64,000 nt of DNA from Rhizobium sp. AAP43 (GCF_001296045.1 NZ_LJHS01000018.1:140671-204670), one strand, 5' to 3'; shown: positions 9,201 through 19,914, counted from the stretch's first letter. Made by a program: numbers and translations. The notes: a model not told the origin generated them from the letters alone.

Positions 9201-10103
9201 ATGGCAAGCGCTCGGCATGCCGGTCGACCCAACAAGCTGTTTCGCAATCTTAATGCCAAGATTGCATCGATCCCGATGGTTCTCACCGCTCTGGTGATCT
9301 TCCTCGGCGGGACCATCTGGACGGTGGTCTATTCCTTCACCAATTCGAAGCTCTTGCCGCGCACGAATTTCGTCGGCTTCGACCAGTATGAACGCCTCTG
9401 GGATGCGCCGCGCTGGGTCATGTCGATCCAGAATCTGGCGATCTACGGCATCTTGTCCCTGATCTTCTCGATCGTGATCGGCTTTGTTCTCGCAGCATTG
9501 ATGGACCAGAAGATCCGCTTTGAAAACGCTTTCCGGACGATCTTCCTCTATCCCTTTGCGCTTTCATTCATCGTCACCGGCCTTGTCTGGCAATGGATCC
9601 TGAATCCTGATTTCGGTGTTCAGTCGATCGTCCGCTCGCTTGGCTGGGAGACCTTTACCTTCAATCCGCTCTATGACGCCGATATCGTCATCTACGGCAT
9701 CCTGATCGCCGGTCTCTGGCAGGGGACGGGCCTCGTCATGTGCCTGCTACTTGCCGGCCTTCGCGGCATTGATGAGGATATCTGGAAGGCCTCGCGGGTC
9801 GATGGCATCCCGATGTGGCGGACCTATCTCTTCATCGTCATCCCGATGATGCGACCCGTCTTCATCACCACGCTCGTGATCATCACCTCCGGCATCGTCC
9901 GCCTCTACGATCTGGTCGTTGCCCAGACCAGTGGCGGCCCCGGCATCGCCTCCGAAGTCCCGGCGAAATATGTCTATGACTACATGTTTCAGGCACAGAA
10001 CCTCGGTCAGGGCTTCGCTGCATCGACGATGATGTTGCTGACCGTCGCCATCATCATCATCCCCTGGGCCTATCTGGAATTCGGAGGTAAGAAGCGTGGC
10101 TAA
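9201..10103 (+). CDS. Carbohydrate ABC importer permease, MalF-type
   Basis: 300 residues, six predicted membrane spans. The EAA loop is at DEDIWKASRVDGIPMWRTYL (about residues 192-211) and couples the permease to the ATPase. A GAGGAGG ribosome binding site lies about eight bases before the ATG. The last codons overlap the start of the second permease by eight bases, so the two subunits are probably translated in equal amounts. It forms the membrane channel of the importer with the product of 10096-11040. Confidence 0.9.
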   Translation: MASARHAGRPNKLFRNLNAKIASIPMVLTALVIFLGGTIWTVVYSFTNSKLLPRTNFVGFDQYERLWDAPRWVMSIQNLAIYGILSLIFSIVIGFVLAALMDQKIRFENAFRTIFLYPFALSFIVTGLVWQWILNPDFGVQSIVRSLGWETFTFNPLYDADIVIYGILIAGLWQGTGLVMCLLLAGLRGIDEDIWKASRVDGIPMWRTYLFIVIPMMRPVFITTLVIITSGIVRLYDLVVAQTSGGPGIASEVPAKYVYDYMFQAQNLGQGFAASTMMLLTVAIIIIPWAYLEFGGKKRG

Positions 10104-11040
10104 TCCCGGTTCTCTCAACGCTGCGGCTGCCGGTTGCGATGCAGTCTCTGGCCGTCTGGAAACAGGCCCCCGTGGCGCCAAGCCCAAACGGACCTTTTCC
10201 GGCCGCAACATCATGCTCTACGGCTCGCTGATCTTCTTTGCGCTCTACTACCTGGTGCCGCTCTACGTGATGGTCGTAACATCGCTCAAGGGCATGCCGG
10301 AAATCCGTCTCGGCAACATCTTCTCGCCGCCGATGGAGATCACCTTCGAGCCCTGGGTCAAAGCCTGGGCCACAGCCTGCACGGGCCTCAATTGCGACGG
10401 CCTGTCGCGTGGCTTCTGGAATTCGGTGCGCATCACCATCCCCTCGACGCTGATCTCGATCCTGATTGCCTCGGTCAACGGCTATGCGCTGGCCAACTGG
10501 CGCTTCAAGGGCTCGGAATTCTTCTTCACCGTCCTGATCATCGGCGCCTTCATTCCCTATCAGGTGATGATCTATCCGATCGTCATCGTGCTGCGCGAAC
10601 TCGGGATCTACGGAACCCTAACCGGCCTTGTTATCGTGCACACCATCTTCGGCATGCCGATCCTGACACTGCTCTTCCGCAACTATTTCACGTCGCTGCC
10701 CGAAGAACTGTTCAAGGCGGCGCGCATTGATGGGGCAGGGTTCTGGCAGATTTATCTCAGAATCATGCTGCCGATGTCGCTGCCGATCTTCGTCGTGGCC
10801 ATGATCCTGCAGATCACCGGTATCTGGAACGACTTCCTGTTCGGCGTCGTGTTCACCCGCCCGGAATATTACCCGATGACAGTGCAGCTCAACAACATCG
10901 TCAATTCGGTCCAGGGCGTGAAGGAATACAACGTCAACATGGCCGCGACGCTTTTGACCGGCGCGGTGCCGCTCATCGTCTACTTCATTTCCGGACGCCT
11001 CTTCGTCCGGGGCATCGCAGCCGGCGCAGTCAAGGGTTAA
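10096..11040 (+). CDS. Carbohydrate ABC importer permease, MalG-type
   Basis: 314 residues starting at the GTG at 10096, chosen because GGAGGT lies seven bases upstream. Six predicted spans follow an N-terminal extension of about 30 residues rich in Gly and Ala. The EAA loop is EELFKAARIDGAGFWQIYLR. The C-terminus (FISGRLFVRGIAAGAVKG) is typical of MalG-like subunits. It is the partner of the MalF-type permease. The ATPase gene begins four bases after its stop. Confidence 0.9.
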   Translation: MANPGSLNAAAAGCDAVSGRLETGPRGAKPKRTFSGRNIMLYGSLIFFALYYLVPLYVMVVTSLKGMPEIRLGNIFSPPMEITFEPWVKAWATACTGLNCDGLSRGFWNSVRITIPSTLISILIASVNGYALANWRFKGSEFFFTVLIIGAFIPYQVMIYPIVIVLRELGIYGTLTGLVIVHTIFGMPILTLLFRNYFTSLPEELFKAARIDGAGFWQIYLRIMLPMSLPIFVVAMILQITGIWNDFLFGVVFTRPEYYPMTVQLNNIVNSVQGVKEYNVNMAATLLTGAVPLIVYFISGRLFVRGIAAGAVKG

Positions 11041-11044
11041 GCTC

Positions 11045-12133
<1,089 letters not shown>

Positions 12134-12145
12134 GTGATCCCCCCT

Positions 12146-12180
12146 GCGTCCCGGACCTGCGTGCCGGGACGCCTTTTTCT
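12146..12180 (+). terminator. Terminator-like hairpin between importer and glycosidase genes
   Basis: GCGTCCCGG (12146-12154) pairs with CCGGGACGC (12164-12172) around a nine-base loop and is followed by CTTTTTCTT. It lies 13 bases after the ATPase stop and 16 bases before the beta-mannosidase ATG, so it may end part of the transcripts and lower expression of the downstream enzymes. Confidence 0.75.
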
Positions 12181-12195
12181 TCCAGGACGCGTATC

Positions 12196-14655
12196 ATGAA
12201 TGAGTATACGAGCGGCGGCACCATCGATCTCCAGGGAGCGTGGCATCTGTCGTCCGTGGACGGCGACCACGGGGCGTCGATCAGCATCCCCGGTGATGTC
12301 CACTCGGCGCTCCACGCTGCCGGCCTCATCCCCGATCCCTATTTTGCCCGCAATGAAGAAGCGGTGCAGTGGGTCGCCGAGCGCGACTGGGCCATAGAGC
12401 GCAGCGTCATTGTCCCGGATGTCGCTGGCAGCTGGTATCTCGATATCGACTATCTCGACACCATCGCCGTCGTCTTCGTCAACGATATCCCGGTGCTCTC
12501 AGCCGACAACTGCTTCAGGCGCTATCGCCCCGATGTCAGCCACGCGCTTCAGCCGGGTGAAAACAAGATCCGCATCCTCTTCCATTCCAGCATCACCGCG
12601 GGCGCCGAGCGCCAGGCGCGCCAGCCCTTCTATATCCCGTATTCGACCGCGAATTCGCCAATCCCCAACGGCAATATGCTGCGCAAGCCGCAATGCCATT
12701 TCGGCTGGGACTGGAACATCGCCCTTGCGCCGCTTGGCCTTTATGGGTCGATCGCATTGAAACAGCTCGATCCCGCCCGCATCGAACATGTCGAGACGGA
12801 GCAGGTGCATCATGCCGATGGCCGCGTTGACCTGAAGGTGATCGCCACGCTGCATTCGTCTGAGCCCGCAGTCGTGCCAATCCATTTTGATCTCGACGGC
12901 GAGCGAGTCCGCCTCGATGTCGGTATCGCCGCCGGCGAAACGAAGATCGTGCATATCTTCGAGATCGAGAGCCCGCGCCTCTGGTGGCCATCGGGTTCCG
13001 GCGCGCAGGCGCTCTATACGCTGACCGTCGATCTGCCGACGGAGGTCGTCACCCGCCAGATCGGCTTGCGCACTGTCGAACTCCTCACCGATTCCGACGC
13101 AGCCGGCAGTCGGTTCGCGCTCAAGGTCAACGGACGCGAGATCTTCTGCCGTGGTGCCAACTGGATCCCAGCGGACGCGCTCTTTTCGCGCGCGTCGGAA
13201 GAGAAGACTGAAGACCTGCTGAATTCCGCTATCGCGGCCAACATGAACATGATCCGCATCTGGGGTGGTGGGTTCTATGAGGCCGACTGGTTCTATGACC
13301 TTTGTGACCGGCTTGGTCTGATGGTCTGGCAGGACTTCATGTTCGCCTGCAATCTCTACCCATGCACCGAGGACTTCCTCGACAATGTCGCCCACGAGGT
13401 CGAATATCAGGTCAAGCGCCTGTCGAGCCACGCCTCCATCGTCATCTGGTGCGGTGACAACGAGCTCGTCGGTGCGCTGACCTGGTTTCCGGAATCGCGC
13501 GACAACCGCGACCGCTATCTCGTCGCTTATGACCGCCTCAATCGCGTCATCGAGCAGGGCATAAAGAAGTCCTTCCCGCAAGGCATCTGGTGGCCGTCGA
13601 GCCCGGCCTCCGGCTATCTCGACTACGGCGATGCCTGGCATGCCGATGGTTCGGGTGACATGCACTACTGGTCTGTCTGGCACGAAAACAAGAGTTTCGA
13701 TAATTACCGAACCGTCAAACCACGCTTCTGCTCGGAATTCGGCTTCCAGTCCTACACCTCGCTGCCCGTCATCGAGAGTTTCGCCGACAAGAGCGACATG
13801 AACATCGCGTCGCCCGTCATGGAGCTGCACCAGAAGAATGTCGGCGGCAATGAGCGGATCGCGGGCACCATGTTCCGCTATTTCCGCTTCCCGAAGGATT
13901 TTGCCAATTTCGTCTATTTAAGCCAGATCCAGCAGGGGCTCGCCATCAAGACTGCCGTCGAATACTGGCGATCGCTGAAGCCCCACTGCATGGGTACGAT
14001 CTACTGGCAGCTCAACGACACCTGGCCCGTCGCCTCCTGGTCCAGCTTGAACTATGGCGGCAGCTGGAAGGCCATGCATTACATGGTTCGTCGCTTCTTC
14101 CAGCCGGTCGCGGTCGCTGCCATTCCTTCCGAGGATGCCACTTCCATCACGCTTTCCATGGTCAACGACACGCTGGATACCGTTACGGTCGATGCCAACC
14201 TCTTCGTCCTGACGCTTTCGGGCGAGCGCATTCCGCTAAAAAGCGTGCAGGGCGATTGCGGCCCCGACGCTGCCGACATTCTCGTCACGCTGGATGCCAG
14301 CGAAATCCCGGCGGATGGTCTTCTCGCCTGGAGCTTCATTGCATCCAACGGCATGACCGGAGAGGGGCATTTTATCAACGGCACCTATAAGGCGCTGGAG
14401 CTCCAGCCGGCGGGTATCGAGACCACCGTCATCGCCACGAATGATGGTGCGTTCGAGGTAACTGTCACCGCAAAGGGTCTGGCGCTCTTCGTCATGCTCG
14501 AAAGCGAGACCGCCGGCCGTTATTCCGACAACGCCTTCGACCTTTCGGCCGGCGAAAGCCGCCGCATCACCTTCACCCCGGACACGGCACGACCATCAGG
14601 CACCTTGCCGGCATTCCGCGTCTACGATCTCTACAGCTGCCAGTCGGTGGAATGA
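12196..14655 (+). CDS. Glycoside hydrolase family 2 beta-mannosidase
   Basis: 819 residues, no signal peptide, hence cytoplasmic. The N-terminal beta-sandwich is followed by an immunoglobulin-like domain and a TIM barrel. The acid/base lies in IVIWCGDNE (E423) and the nucleophile in RFCSEFGFQSY (E514), both as in GH2 beta-mannosidases. Further family marks are GGGFYEADWFYDLCDRLG and IYWQLNDTWPVASW. It would release mannose from the non-reducing end of imported beta-mannosides. Distinction from other GH2 activities rests on overall resemblance to the mannosidase branch, so substrate is probable rather than certain. Confidence 0.88.
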   Translation: MNEYTSGGTIDLQGAWHLSSVDGDHGASISIPGDVHSALHAAGLIPDPYFARNEEAVQWVAERDWAIERSVIVPDVAGSWYLDIDYLDTIAVVFVNDIPVLSADNCFRRYRPDVSHALQPGENKIRILFHSSITAGAERQARQPFYIPYSTANSPIPNGNMLRKPQCHFGWDWNIALAPLGLYGSIALKQLDPARIEHVETEQVHHADGRVDLKVIATLHSSEPAVVPIHFDLDGERVRLDVGIAAGETKIVHIFEIESPRLWWPSGSGAQALYTLTVDLPTEVVTRQIGLRTVELLTDSDAAGSRFALKVNGREIFCRGANWIPADALFSRASEEKTEDLLNSAIAANMNMIRIWGGGFYEADWFYDLCDRLGLMVWQDFMFACNLYPCTEDFLDNVAHEVEYQVKRLSSHASIVIWCGDNELVGALTWFPESRDNRDRYLVAYDRLNRVIEQGIKKSFPQGIWWPSSPASGYLDYGDAWHADGSGDMHYWSVWHENKSFDNYRTVKPRFCSEFGFQSYTSLPVIESFADKSDMNIASPVMELHQKNVGGNERIAGTMFRYFRFPKDFANFVYLSQIQQGLAIKTAVEYWRSLKPHCMGTIYWQLNDTWPVASWSSLNYGGSWKAMHYMVRRFFQPVAVAAIPSEDATSITLSMVNDTLDTVTVDANLFVLTLSGERIPLKSVQGDCGPDAADILVTLDASEIPADGLLAWSFIASNGMTGEGHFINGTYKALELQPAGIETTVIATNDGAFEVTVTAKGLALFVMLESETAGRYSDNAFDLSAGESRRITFTPDTARPSGTLPAFRVYDLYSCQSVE

Positions 14656-14715
14656 CAGGCGACACCCATAAGGCCCTGGGCGCCCGATCCAGGGAAAACG
14701 AGGAGGAGTACCCCT

Positions 14716-15477
14716 ATGACCACGCTCGGATTTCAGCTTTACAGCGCCCGCAATTTTCAGCCCTTCAGCGGCATTTACCCGAAGCTCCAGGCCGCCGGTT
14801 ACGGTGAGGTCGAAGGCTACGGCGCGCTTTACGCCTCGCTCGCCGATGGTGAGCTCGATGCCTTCCGCAAGGAACTCGATGACAACGGCCTGACTATGCC
14901 GACCGCCCATTTCGGCCTCGACATGATCGAGGGCGACCCGGATCGCGTGATCAAGATTGCAAAGACGCTCGGCATCGAGGCGGTCTACTGCCCCTACCTG
15001 ATGCCCGACCAGCGTCCGACGGATGCCAGCGGCTGGTTCGCTTTCGGCCAGCGTCTACAGGCCGCCGGCAAGCCGCTGCGCGATGCCGGCCTCGTTTTTG
15101 GCTGGCATAATCACGACTTCGAATTCGTGGCTTTGCCGGATGGCTCCACCCCGCAGGAGCAGATCTTCGCCGGTGGCCCGGAACTGGACTGGGAAGCCGA
15201 TATCGCCTGGGTCATCCGCGGTGGTGCCGATCCCTTCGCCTGGATCGAAAGCTACGGTAAGCGCATCAGCGCCGTCCACGTCAAGGACATCGCACCGGCG
15301 GGCGAGAATGCCGACGAAGACGGCTGGGCCGATGTCGGCCATGGCACCGTTGACTGGAAGGGCCTGGTCGCTGCGCTGAAGAGCACTCGCGTCAAGCATT
15401 TCGTCGTGGAGCACGACAATCCCAAGGACATCGACCGGCTGATCACCCGCTCGATCGCGTCCTTCAAAACCTATTGA
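14716..15477 (+). CDS. Sugar phosphate isomerase/epimerase family TIM-barrel protein
   Basis: 253 residues with a GAGGAGGAG ribosome binding site. The fold is that of xylose-isomerase-like TIM barrels (AP endonuclease 2 superfamily). Metal-binding residues are suggested by the H in GWHNHDFEF, E in YGEVEGYGALY, D in ELDWEADIAW and H in SAVHVKDIAP. It sits between the mannosidase and a Gfo/Idh dehydrogenase. That pair often works on oxidised (keto) sugars or inositol-like compounds, so it may isomerise or cleave a product of the next enzyme. The exact reaction is unknown. Confidence 0.82.
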   Translation: MTTLGFQLYSARNFQPFSGIYPKLQAAGYGEVEGYGALYASLADGELDAFRKELDDNGLTMPTAHFGLDMIEGDPDRVIKIAKTLGIEAVYCPYLMPDQRPTDASGWFAFGQRLQAAGKPLRDAGLVFGWHNHDFEFVALPDGSTPQEQIFAGGPELDWEADIAWVIRGGADPFAWIESYGKRISAVHVKDIAPAGENADEDGWADVGHGTVDWKGLVAALKSTRVKHFVVEHDNPKDIDRLITRSIASFKTY

Positions 15478-15504
15478 ACCCAGCGCACAGAGCAGGACAT
15501 TCTT

Positions 15505-16638
15505 ATGGCACGCGAACTCGGCGTCGGCATCATCGGATGCGGCAATATCTCCACCACCTACTTTACGCTCGCGCCGCTGTTTCGCGGCCTGAAAGTCGTC
15601 GCTTGCGCCGACATCAACATGAGTGCTGCGCAGCTGCGCGCCGAAGAATACGGCGTCAAGGCACAGACGATCGACGAGCTTCTCGCCAATGACGAGGTCG
15701 ATATCGTCGTCAACCTGACTATCCCGGATGCGCATTACCCGGTCTCCAAGCGCATCCTCGAAGCCGGCAAGCACGTCTATTCGGAAAAGCCGCTGGTGCT
15801 CTCGCTTGAACAGGGCGAAGATCTGCGTGCGATTGCCAAAGCCAAGGGCCTGTCCGTCGGCTGCGCACCCGATACCTTCCTCGGCGGCGCGCATCAGCTG
15901 GCGCGTGCCTATATCGACAAGGGTGGCATCGGCCGAGTCACCTCCGGCACCTGCCACGTCATGAGCCCCGGCATGGAAATGTGGCATCCGAACCCGGACT
16001 TCTTCTTCCTGCCGGGCGGCGGCCCGGTTCTCGATCTAGGTCCTTACTATATCGCCAACCTGATCAACCTGATCGGTCCGGTGAAGCGCGTAGCAGCCTT
16101 GACCTCGATGGCCAGCGAGACCCGCACCATCACCAGCCAGCCGCGCAATGGTGAGCAGATCCCGGTCAAGACGCCCACAAACATCCATGCGCTCTTGGAA
16201 TTCCAGAACGGCGCGACGATCACGCTGTCCGCCAGCTGGGATGTCTGGAGCCATCGCCACGCCAACATGGAACTCTACGGCACCGAAGGCTCGCTCTACG
16301 TGCCAGACCCCAACTTCTTCGGCGGTGTCGTCGAAGCCTCCGGTCGCGACAAGGATATCCAGCCGCTTGAAGCCTGGGATCATCCATTCGGCATCAACAA
16401 CCAGGAAAGCCCGCAAGGGCCGCGCGCCAACTACCGCACGGCCGGTCTCGCCGACATGGCTGTCGCCATTCTCGAAGGCCGCGATGCCCGCTGCTCGCTC
16501 GACCGTACCCTGCACGGCGTCGACGTCATGGTCTCTATCCTGAAGTCGGGCGAGACGGGAGAATTCGTGACATTGTCGACAACCTGCACCCAACCGGCAG
16601 CTCTGGGTATCGACGAAGCGCAGGCTCTGCTTCGCTAG
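15505..16638 (+). CDS. Gfo/Idh/MocA family NAD(P)-dependent oxidoreductase
   Basis: 377 residues. The Rossmann motif is VGIIGCGNIS near the N-terminus, and the family EKP motif lies in YSEKPLVLSLEQ. The C-terminal alpha/beta domain contains GGGPVLDLGPYYIANLINL, typical of the substrate-binding half. Such enzymes oxidise or reduce sugars, often at C3 or C1. It lies 27 bases after the TIM-barrel gene and is likely cotranscribed. A hairpin repeat with a short T run follows its stop. The substrate is unknown. Confidence 0.88.
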   Translation: MARELGVGIIGCGNISTTYFTLAPLFRGLKVVACADINMSAAQLRAEEYGVKAQTIDELLANDEVDIVVNLTIPDAHYPVSKRILEAGKHVYSEKPLVLSLEQGEDLRAIAKAKGLSVGCAPDTFLGGAHQLARAYIDKGGIGRVTSGTCHVMSPGMEMWHPNPDFFFLPGGGPVLDLGPYYIANLINLIGPVKRVAALTSMASETRTITSQPRNGEQIPVKTPTNIHALLEFQNGATITLSASWDVWSHRHANMELYGTEGSLYVPDPNFFGGVVEASGRDKDIQPLEAWDHPFGINNQESPQGPRANYRTAGLADMAVAILEGRDARCSLDRTLHGVDVMVSILKSGETGEFVTLSTTCTQPAALGIDEAQALLR

Positions 16639-16650
16639 ACCCATCGCCAA

Positions 16651-16801
16651 CCCCTCCCCACAAGGGGGAGGGGCTTTTCCGCCGCCGCCTCTGGGCTTTT
16701 GCTTCGTCTCCGCTAAGTTGCGGCTGGCGGAGAACGGGAGCGTCCCCGATCGGTCTCCCCCCTTGTGGGGGAGATGGCCGGCAGGCCAGAGGGGGTCTTC
16801 G
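16651..16801. repeat. Palindromic intergenic repeat, CTCCCCC-type
   Basis: Two hairpins lie in the gap. CCCCTCCCC (16651-16659) pairs with GGGGAGGGG (16665-16673) and is followed by CTTTT, which could end the preceding transcript. CTCCCCC (16755-16761) pairs with GGGGGAG (16767-16773) and leads into GATGGCCGGCAGGCCAGAGG. The second resembles a dispersed intergenic repeat common in Rhizobiales genomes, and the 17897 region holds a related copy. Confidence 0.7.
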
Positions 16802-16838
16802 TTTCCGCCGGGCACATGCATCTGGGAGAGAACCATCC

Positions 16839-17891
16839 ATGACCTATACCCCCGCCGAAAACCGCTACGAGCGGATGACCTATAATCGCTGCGGCAAGAG
16901 CGGGCTGAAGCTGCCGGCGATCTCGCTCGGCCTCTGGCACAATTTCGGCAATGACACGCCGCATGCCACCAAGCAGGCGATCTGCCGCAAGGCATTCGAT
17001 CTCGGCATCACCCATTTCGACCTCGCCAACAATTACGGCCCACCGCCGGGCTGCGCCGAGGAAGCCTTCGGTGAGATCCTCAAGACCGATTTCCGGGGTT
17101 ACCGCGACGAGCTGATCATCTCGTCGAAAGCCGGCTACAACATGTGGCCCGGCCCTTACGGCGAATGGGGCAGCCGCAAATACCTGATCGCCTCCTGCGA
17201 CCAGAGCCTGAAGCGCATGGGCCTCGACTATGTCGACATCTTCTATTCGCACCGCTTCGATCCCGACACGCCGCTCGAGGAAACCTGCGGCGCACTCGAT
17301 CACATCGTGCGGTCGGGCAGGGCGCAGTATGTCGGCATATCCTCCTACAATTCGAAGCGCACCCGCCAAGCTTATGAAGTCCTCAAAAGCCTTGGCACGC
17401 CGCTTCTCATCCATCAGCCCAGCTATTCGATGATCAATCGCTGGATCGAGGAAGACGGGTTGATCGATACGCTCGAAGAGCTCGGCGTCGGCTCGATCGT
17501 TTTCTCGCCGCTCGCACAGGGCATGCTGACGTCCAAGTATCTGAACGGCATTCCGGAAGGCACCCGCGCCACGCAGGACAAGTCGCTCGACCCGGGCTTC
17601 CTCAACGAGCGCAATCTCGAAAACATCCGCGGCCTCAACCGCATCGCCGAAAAGCGCGGCCAGACGCTGGCACAGATGGCGCTTGCCTGGGTGCTGCGCG
17701 GCAAGCGCATCACCACAGCGCTGATCGGCGCGTCCAAACCTTCCCAGGTGGAGGATTGCGTCAAGGCAATCGAGACGCCCGATTTCACGGCGGAAGAATT
17801 GGCCGAAATCGACGTCTTCGCCAAGGACGCCGACATCAACATCTGGGCTGCCTCTGCCGAGCGCAAGGGCCCGCCCAGGAAGAAGAAGTAG
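16839..17891 (+). CDS. Aldo/keto reductase, L-glyceraldehyde-3-phosphate reductase type
   Basis: 350 residues. The catalytic tetrad of the aldo-keto reductase fold is visible: D and Y in FDLANNYGPP, K in IISSKAGYN and H in IFYSHRFDPDT. Overall similarity is to the YghZ/MgrA branch (MTYNRCGKSGLKLPAISLG, MLTSKYLNGIPEGTRA). These NADPH-dependent enzymes reduce small aldehydes, including L-glyceraldehyde 3-phosphate and methylglyoxal. In this locus it could act on a sugar aldehyde. The C-terminus ends in a basic tail (GPPRKKK). It is flanked on both sides by palindromic repeats, so it may have its own transcript. Confidence 0.88.
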   Translation: MTYTPAENRYERMTYNRCGKSGLKLPAISLGLWHNFGNDTPHATKQAICRKAFDLGITHFDLANNYGPPPGCAEEAFGEILKTDFRGYRDELIISSKAGYNMWPGPYGEWGSRKYLIASCDQSLKRMGLDYVDIFYSHRFDPDTPLEETCGALDHIVRSGRAQYVGISSYNSKRTRQAYEVLKSLGTPLLIHQPSYSMINRWIEEDGLIDTLEELGVGSIVFSPLAQGMLTSKYLNGIPEGTRATQDKSLDPGFLNERNLENIRGLNRIAEKRGQTLAQMALAWVLRGKRITTALIGASKPSQVEDCVKAIETPDFTAEELAEIDVFAKDADINIWAASAERKGPPRKKK

Positions 17892-17896
17892 AAACC

Positions 17897-18066
17897 CATC
17901 TCCCCCCTTGCGGGGGAGAACGGGATTTCAGCAGCTTAGCGTCAGCTAAGTGCTAGAAATCCCAAGAGAGGGGCTTGTCAGTCAGGCAACCCCTCTCCTG
18001 AAAAATCTAGGGCTTGAGCCTTTTGCTAAGTCCCTGGTTTTTCTTAGTCTCCCGCAGGGGGAGAGG
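17897..18066. repeat. Composite palindromic repeat between the reductase and xylosidase genes
   Basis: At least three nested inverted repeats follow each other. TCTCCCC (from 17899) pairs with GGGGAGA (to 17919). GGGATTTC (17922-17929) pairs with GAAATCCC (17956-17963) and encloses CTTAGC-GTCA-GCTAAG (17935-17950). GAGAGGGG (17966-17973) pairs with CCCCTCTC (17990-17997). A truncated inverse copy of the TTAGC and CTCCC parts follows up to 18066. This looks like a mosaic of short mobile palindromes rather than one regulatory site. Confidence 0.7.
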
Positions 18067-18090
18067 TAAGTGCGGAGGAGGAAAAACGCC

Positions 18091-19698
18091 ATGATCACCA
18101 ATCCCATCCTGCCGGGGTTCAATCCGGACCCGTCGATCTGCCGCGTGGGCGACGACTACTATATCGCCACCTCCACCTTCGAATGGTATCCGGGCGTGCA
18201 GATCCATCATTCGGGCGATCTGGTGAACTGGGACCTCGTCACCCGCCCGCTCAACCGCGCAAGCCAGCTCGACATGCGCGGCAATCCCGACAGCGGTGGC
18301 GTCTGGGCGCCGTGCCTGTCCTATGCCGATGGCGTGTTCTGGCTCGTCTATACTGACGTCAAACGCTTCGAAGGCTCGTTCAAGGACGCGCATAACTACA
18401 TCGTCACGGCACCGTCCATCGAAGGCCCGTGGTCGGACCCCATCTACGTGAATTCCTCCGGCTTCGACCCCTCGCTCTTTCACGACGATGACGGCCGCAA
18501 GTGGTTCACCAACATGCAGTGGAACCACCGTCCCGAAGCCCGCAACACCATCGGTCACGCCAAGTTCGACGGCATCCTGCTACAGGAATGGGACCCGAAG
18601 ACGCAAAAGCTCATCGGCCCGATCAGGAATATCTTCGAGGGCAGCAGCCAAGGTCTCGTCGAAGGCCCGCATCTCTTCAAGCGCAATGGCTGGTATTACC
18701 TGACGACCGCCGAGGGCGGCACCGGCTATGACCATGTCGTGACCATGGCGCGCTCCCGCTCGATCGACGGCCCTTACGAGATGCATCCGAACACGCATCT
18801 GATCACCGCCAAGGATAACCCGGAGGCAGTCCTGCAGCGCGCCGGCCACGGCCAATATGTCGAGACGCCGGACGGTCAGGTCTACCACACGCATCTGTGC
18901 GGACGCCCCATGGCCCCGAAGCGCCGCTGCACGCTCGGCCGCGAAACAGCCTTACAGAAATGCGTTTGGAAGGAAGACGGCTGGCTCTATCTCGAACAGG
19001 GCGGCGTCGTACCATCCGTCGAGGTGCCGGCGCCTACTGGTGCGGTGAAGCGCGAGGAACCCGTCGAGATCGTCAGGACCTTCGACAGCCCGGACTTACC
19101 ATCCGAACTCCAGTGGCTGCGCACGCCGCAGCCCGAACGCCTGTTCAGCCTCACCGAGCGGGCAGGGCGCCTGCGCCTCTTCGGGCGTGAAAGCATCGGC
19201 TCCTGGTTCGAGCAGTCGCTCGTCGCCCGCCGGCAGGAGCATCACCGCTTCCGCGCCGAAACCCGTCTCGAATTCTCGCCCGACACTTACCAACAGGTCG
19301 CAGGCCTGACGCATTACTACAACCGCTACAAGTTCCACGCGCTCGGCATCTCCACCGACGAAAAACTTGGCCGCTCGCTGATCATCCTCTCCTGCCCGGG
19401 CGACTATCCCTCCGGCAAGCTGGCGTTCCCGATCGGCATGGGCCAGTCGATCCCCGAGGGTGCCGTGGATCTCGCCATGGAGATCACCGACAACGACCTG
19501 CAATTCTTCTGGCGCGTCGCAGGCGAAGGCGCATGGCAGGCTATCGGCCCCGTCCTCGACGCCGGCGTCGTCTCCGACGAAGGCGGTTTCGGCGAACACG
19601 GCTCCTTCACCGGCGCCTTTGCCGGCATGTTCTGCTTCGACATTACCGGGCGCGGCAAGGTGGCGGATTTCGAGCGGTTCGTGTATCGGCGGGGGTGA
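18091..19698 (+). CDS. xynB: Glycoside hydrolase family 43 beta-xylosidase
   Basis: 535 residues from the ATG at 18091, chosen over the GTG at 18070 because GGAGGAGG at 18074-18081 precedes it. The five-bladed propeller catalytic residues are in place: D13 in PGFNPDPS, D126 in SSGFDPSLF and E191 in VEGPHLF. A C-terminal beta-sandwich (from about residue 330) matches the two-domain GH43 beta-xylosidase layout. There is no signal peptide, so it should act on imported xylo-oligosaccharides. It closes the hemicellulose locus. Some GH43 members also have arabinofuranosidase activity, so side activity is possible. Confidence 0.92.
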   Translation: MITNPILPGFNPDPSICRVGDDYYIATSTFEWYPGVQIHHSGDLVNWDLVTRPLNRASQLDMRGNPDSGGVWAPCLSYADGVFWLVYTDVKRFEGSFKDAHNYIVTAPSIEGPWSDPIYVNSSGFDPSLFHDDDGRKWFTNMQWNHRPEARNTIGHAKFDGILLQEWDPKTQKLIGPIRNIFEGSSQGLVEGPHLFKRNGWYYLTTAEGGTGYDHVVTMARSRSIDGPYEMHPNTHLITAKDNPEAVLQRAGHGQYVETPDGQVYHTHLCGRPMAPKRRCTLGRETALQKCVWKEDGWLYLEQGGVVPSVEVPAPTGAVKREEPVEIVRTFDSPDLPSELQWLRTPQPERLFSLTERAGRLRLFGRESIGSWFEQSLVARRQEHHRFRAETRLEFSPDTYQQVAGLTHYYNRYKFHALGISTDEKLGRSLIILSCPGDYPSGKLAFPIGMGQSIPEGAVDLAMEITDNDLQFFWRVAGEGAWQAIGPVLDAGVVSDEGGFGEHGSFTGAFAGMFCFDITGRGKVADFERFVYRRG

Positions 19699-19713
19699 GG
19701 GGCGCAAGCGTAT

Positions 19714-19803
19714 CCGTCGTCATCCTCGGCCTTGTGCCGAGGATCTACTCACGTCGCAGTCAATTCAACGGTAGCGGATGCTGGGGACGAGCCCGAGCAA
19801 GAC
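19714..19803. repeat. MITE-like palindromic repeat, copy 1
   Basis: The element begins CGTCATCCTCGGCCTTGTGC and ends ATGCTGGGGACGAGCCCGAG, the ends being inverted versions of each other. Its middle shares TCAACGGTAGCGGATGCT with the copy at 20991-21077. It is about 90 bases long with no coding capacity. Confidence 0.75.
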
Positions 19804-19914
19804 TGTTGGTCCAGGCGGTTGCCGGACCAGACGCATTCGATCAGACATTTCAGGTGGAACGGCTTTACGTGGAAACAGGCTGTACGCCATCCACATTGCC
19901 TGTAAGATTCCGCA

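Noticed and set aside
16651..18066. A CRISPR array, prompted by repeated C/G-rich units
   Set aside because: The units are palindromes of varying length without regular spacers, and no cas genes are nearby.
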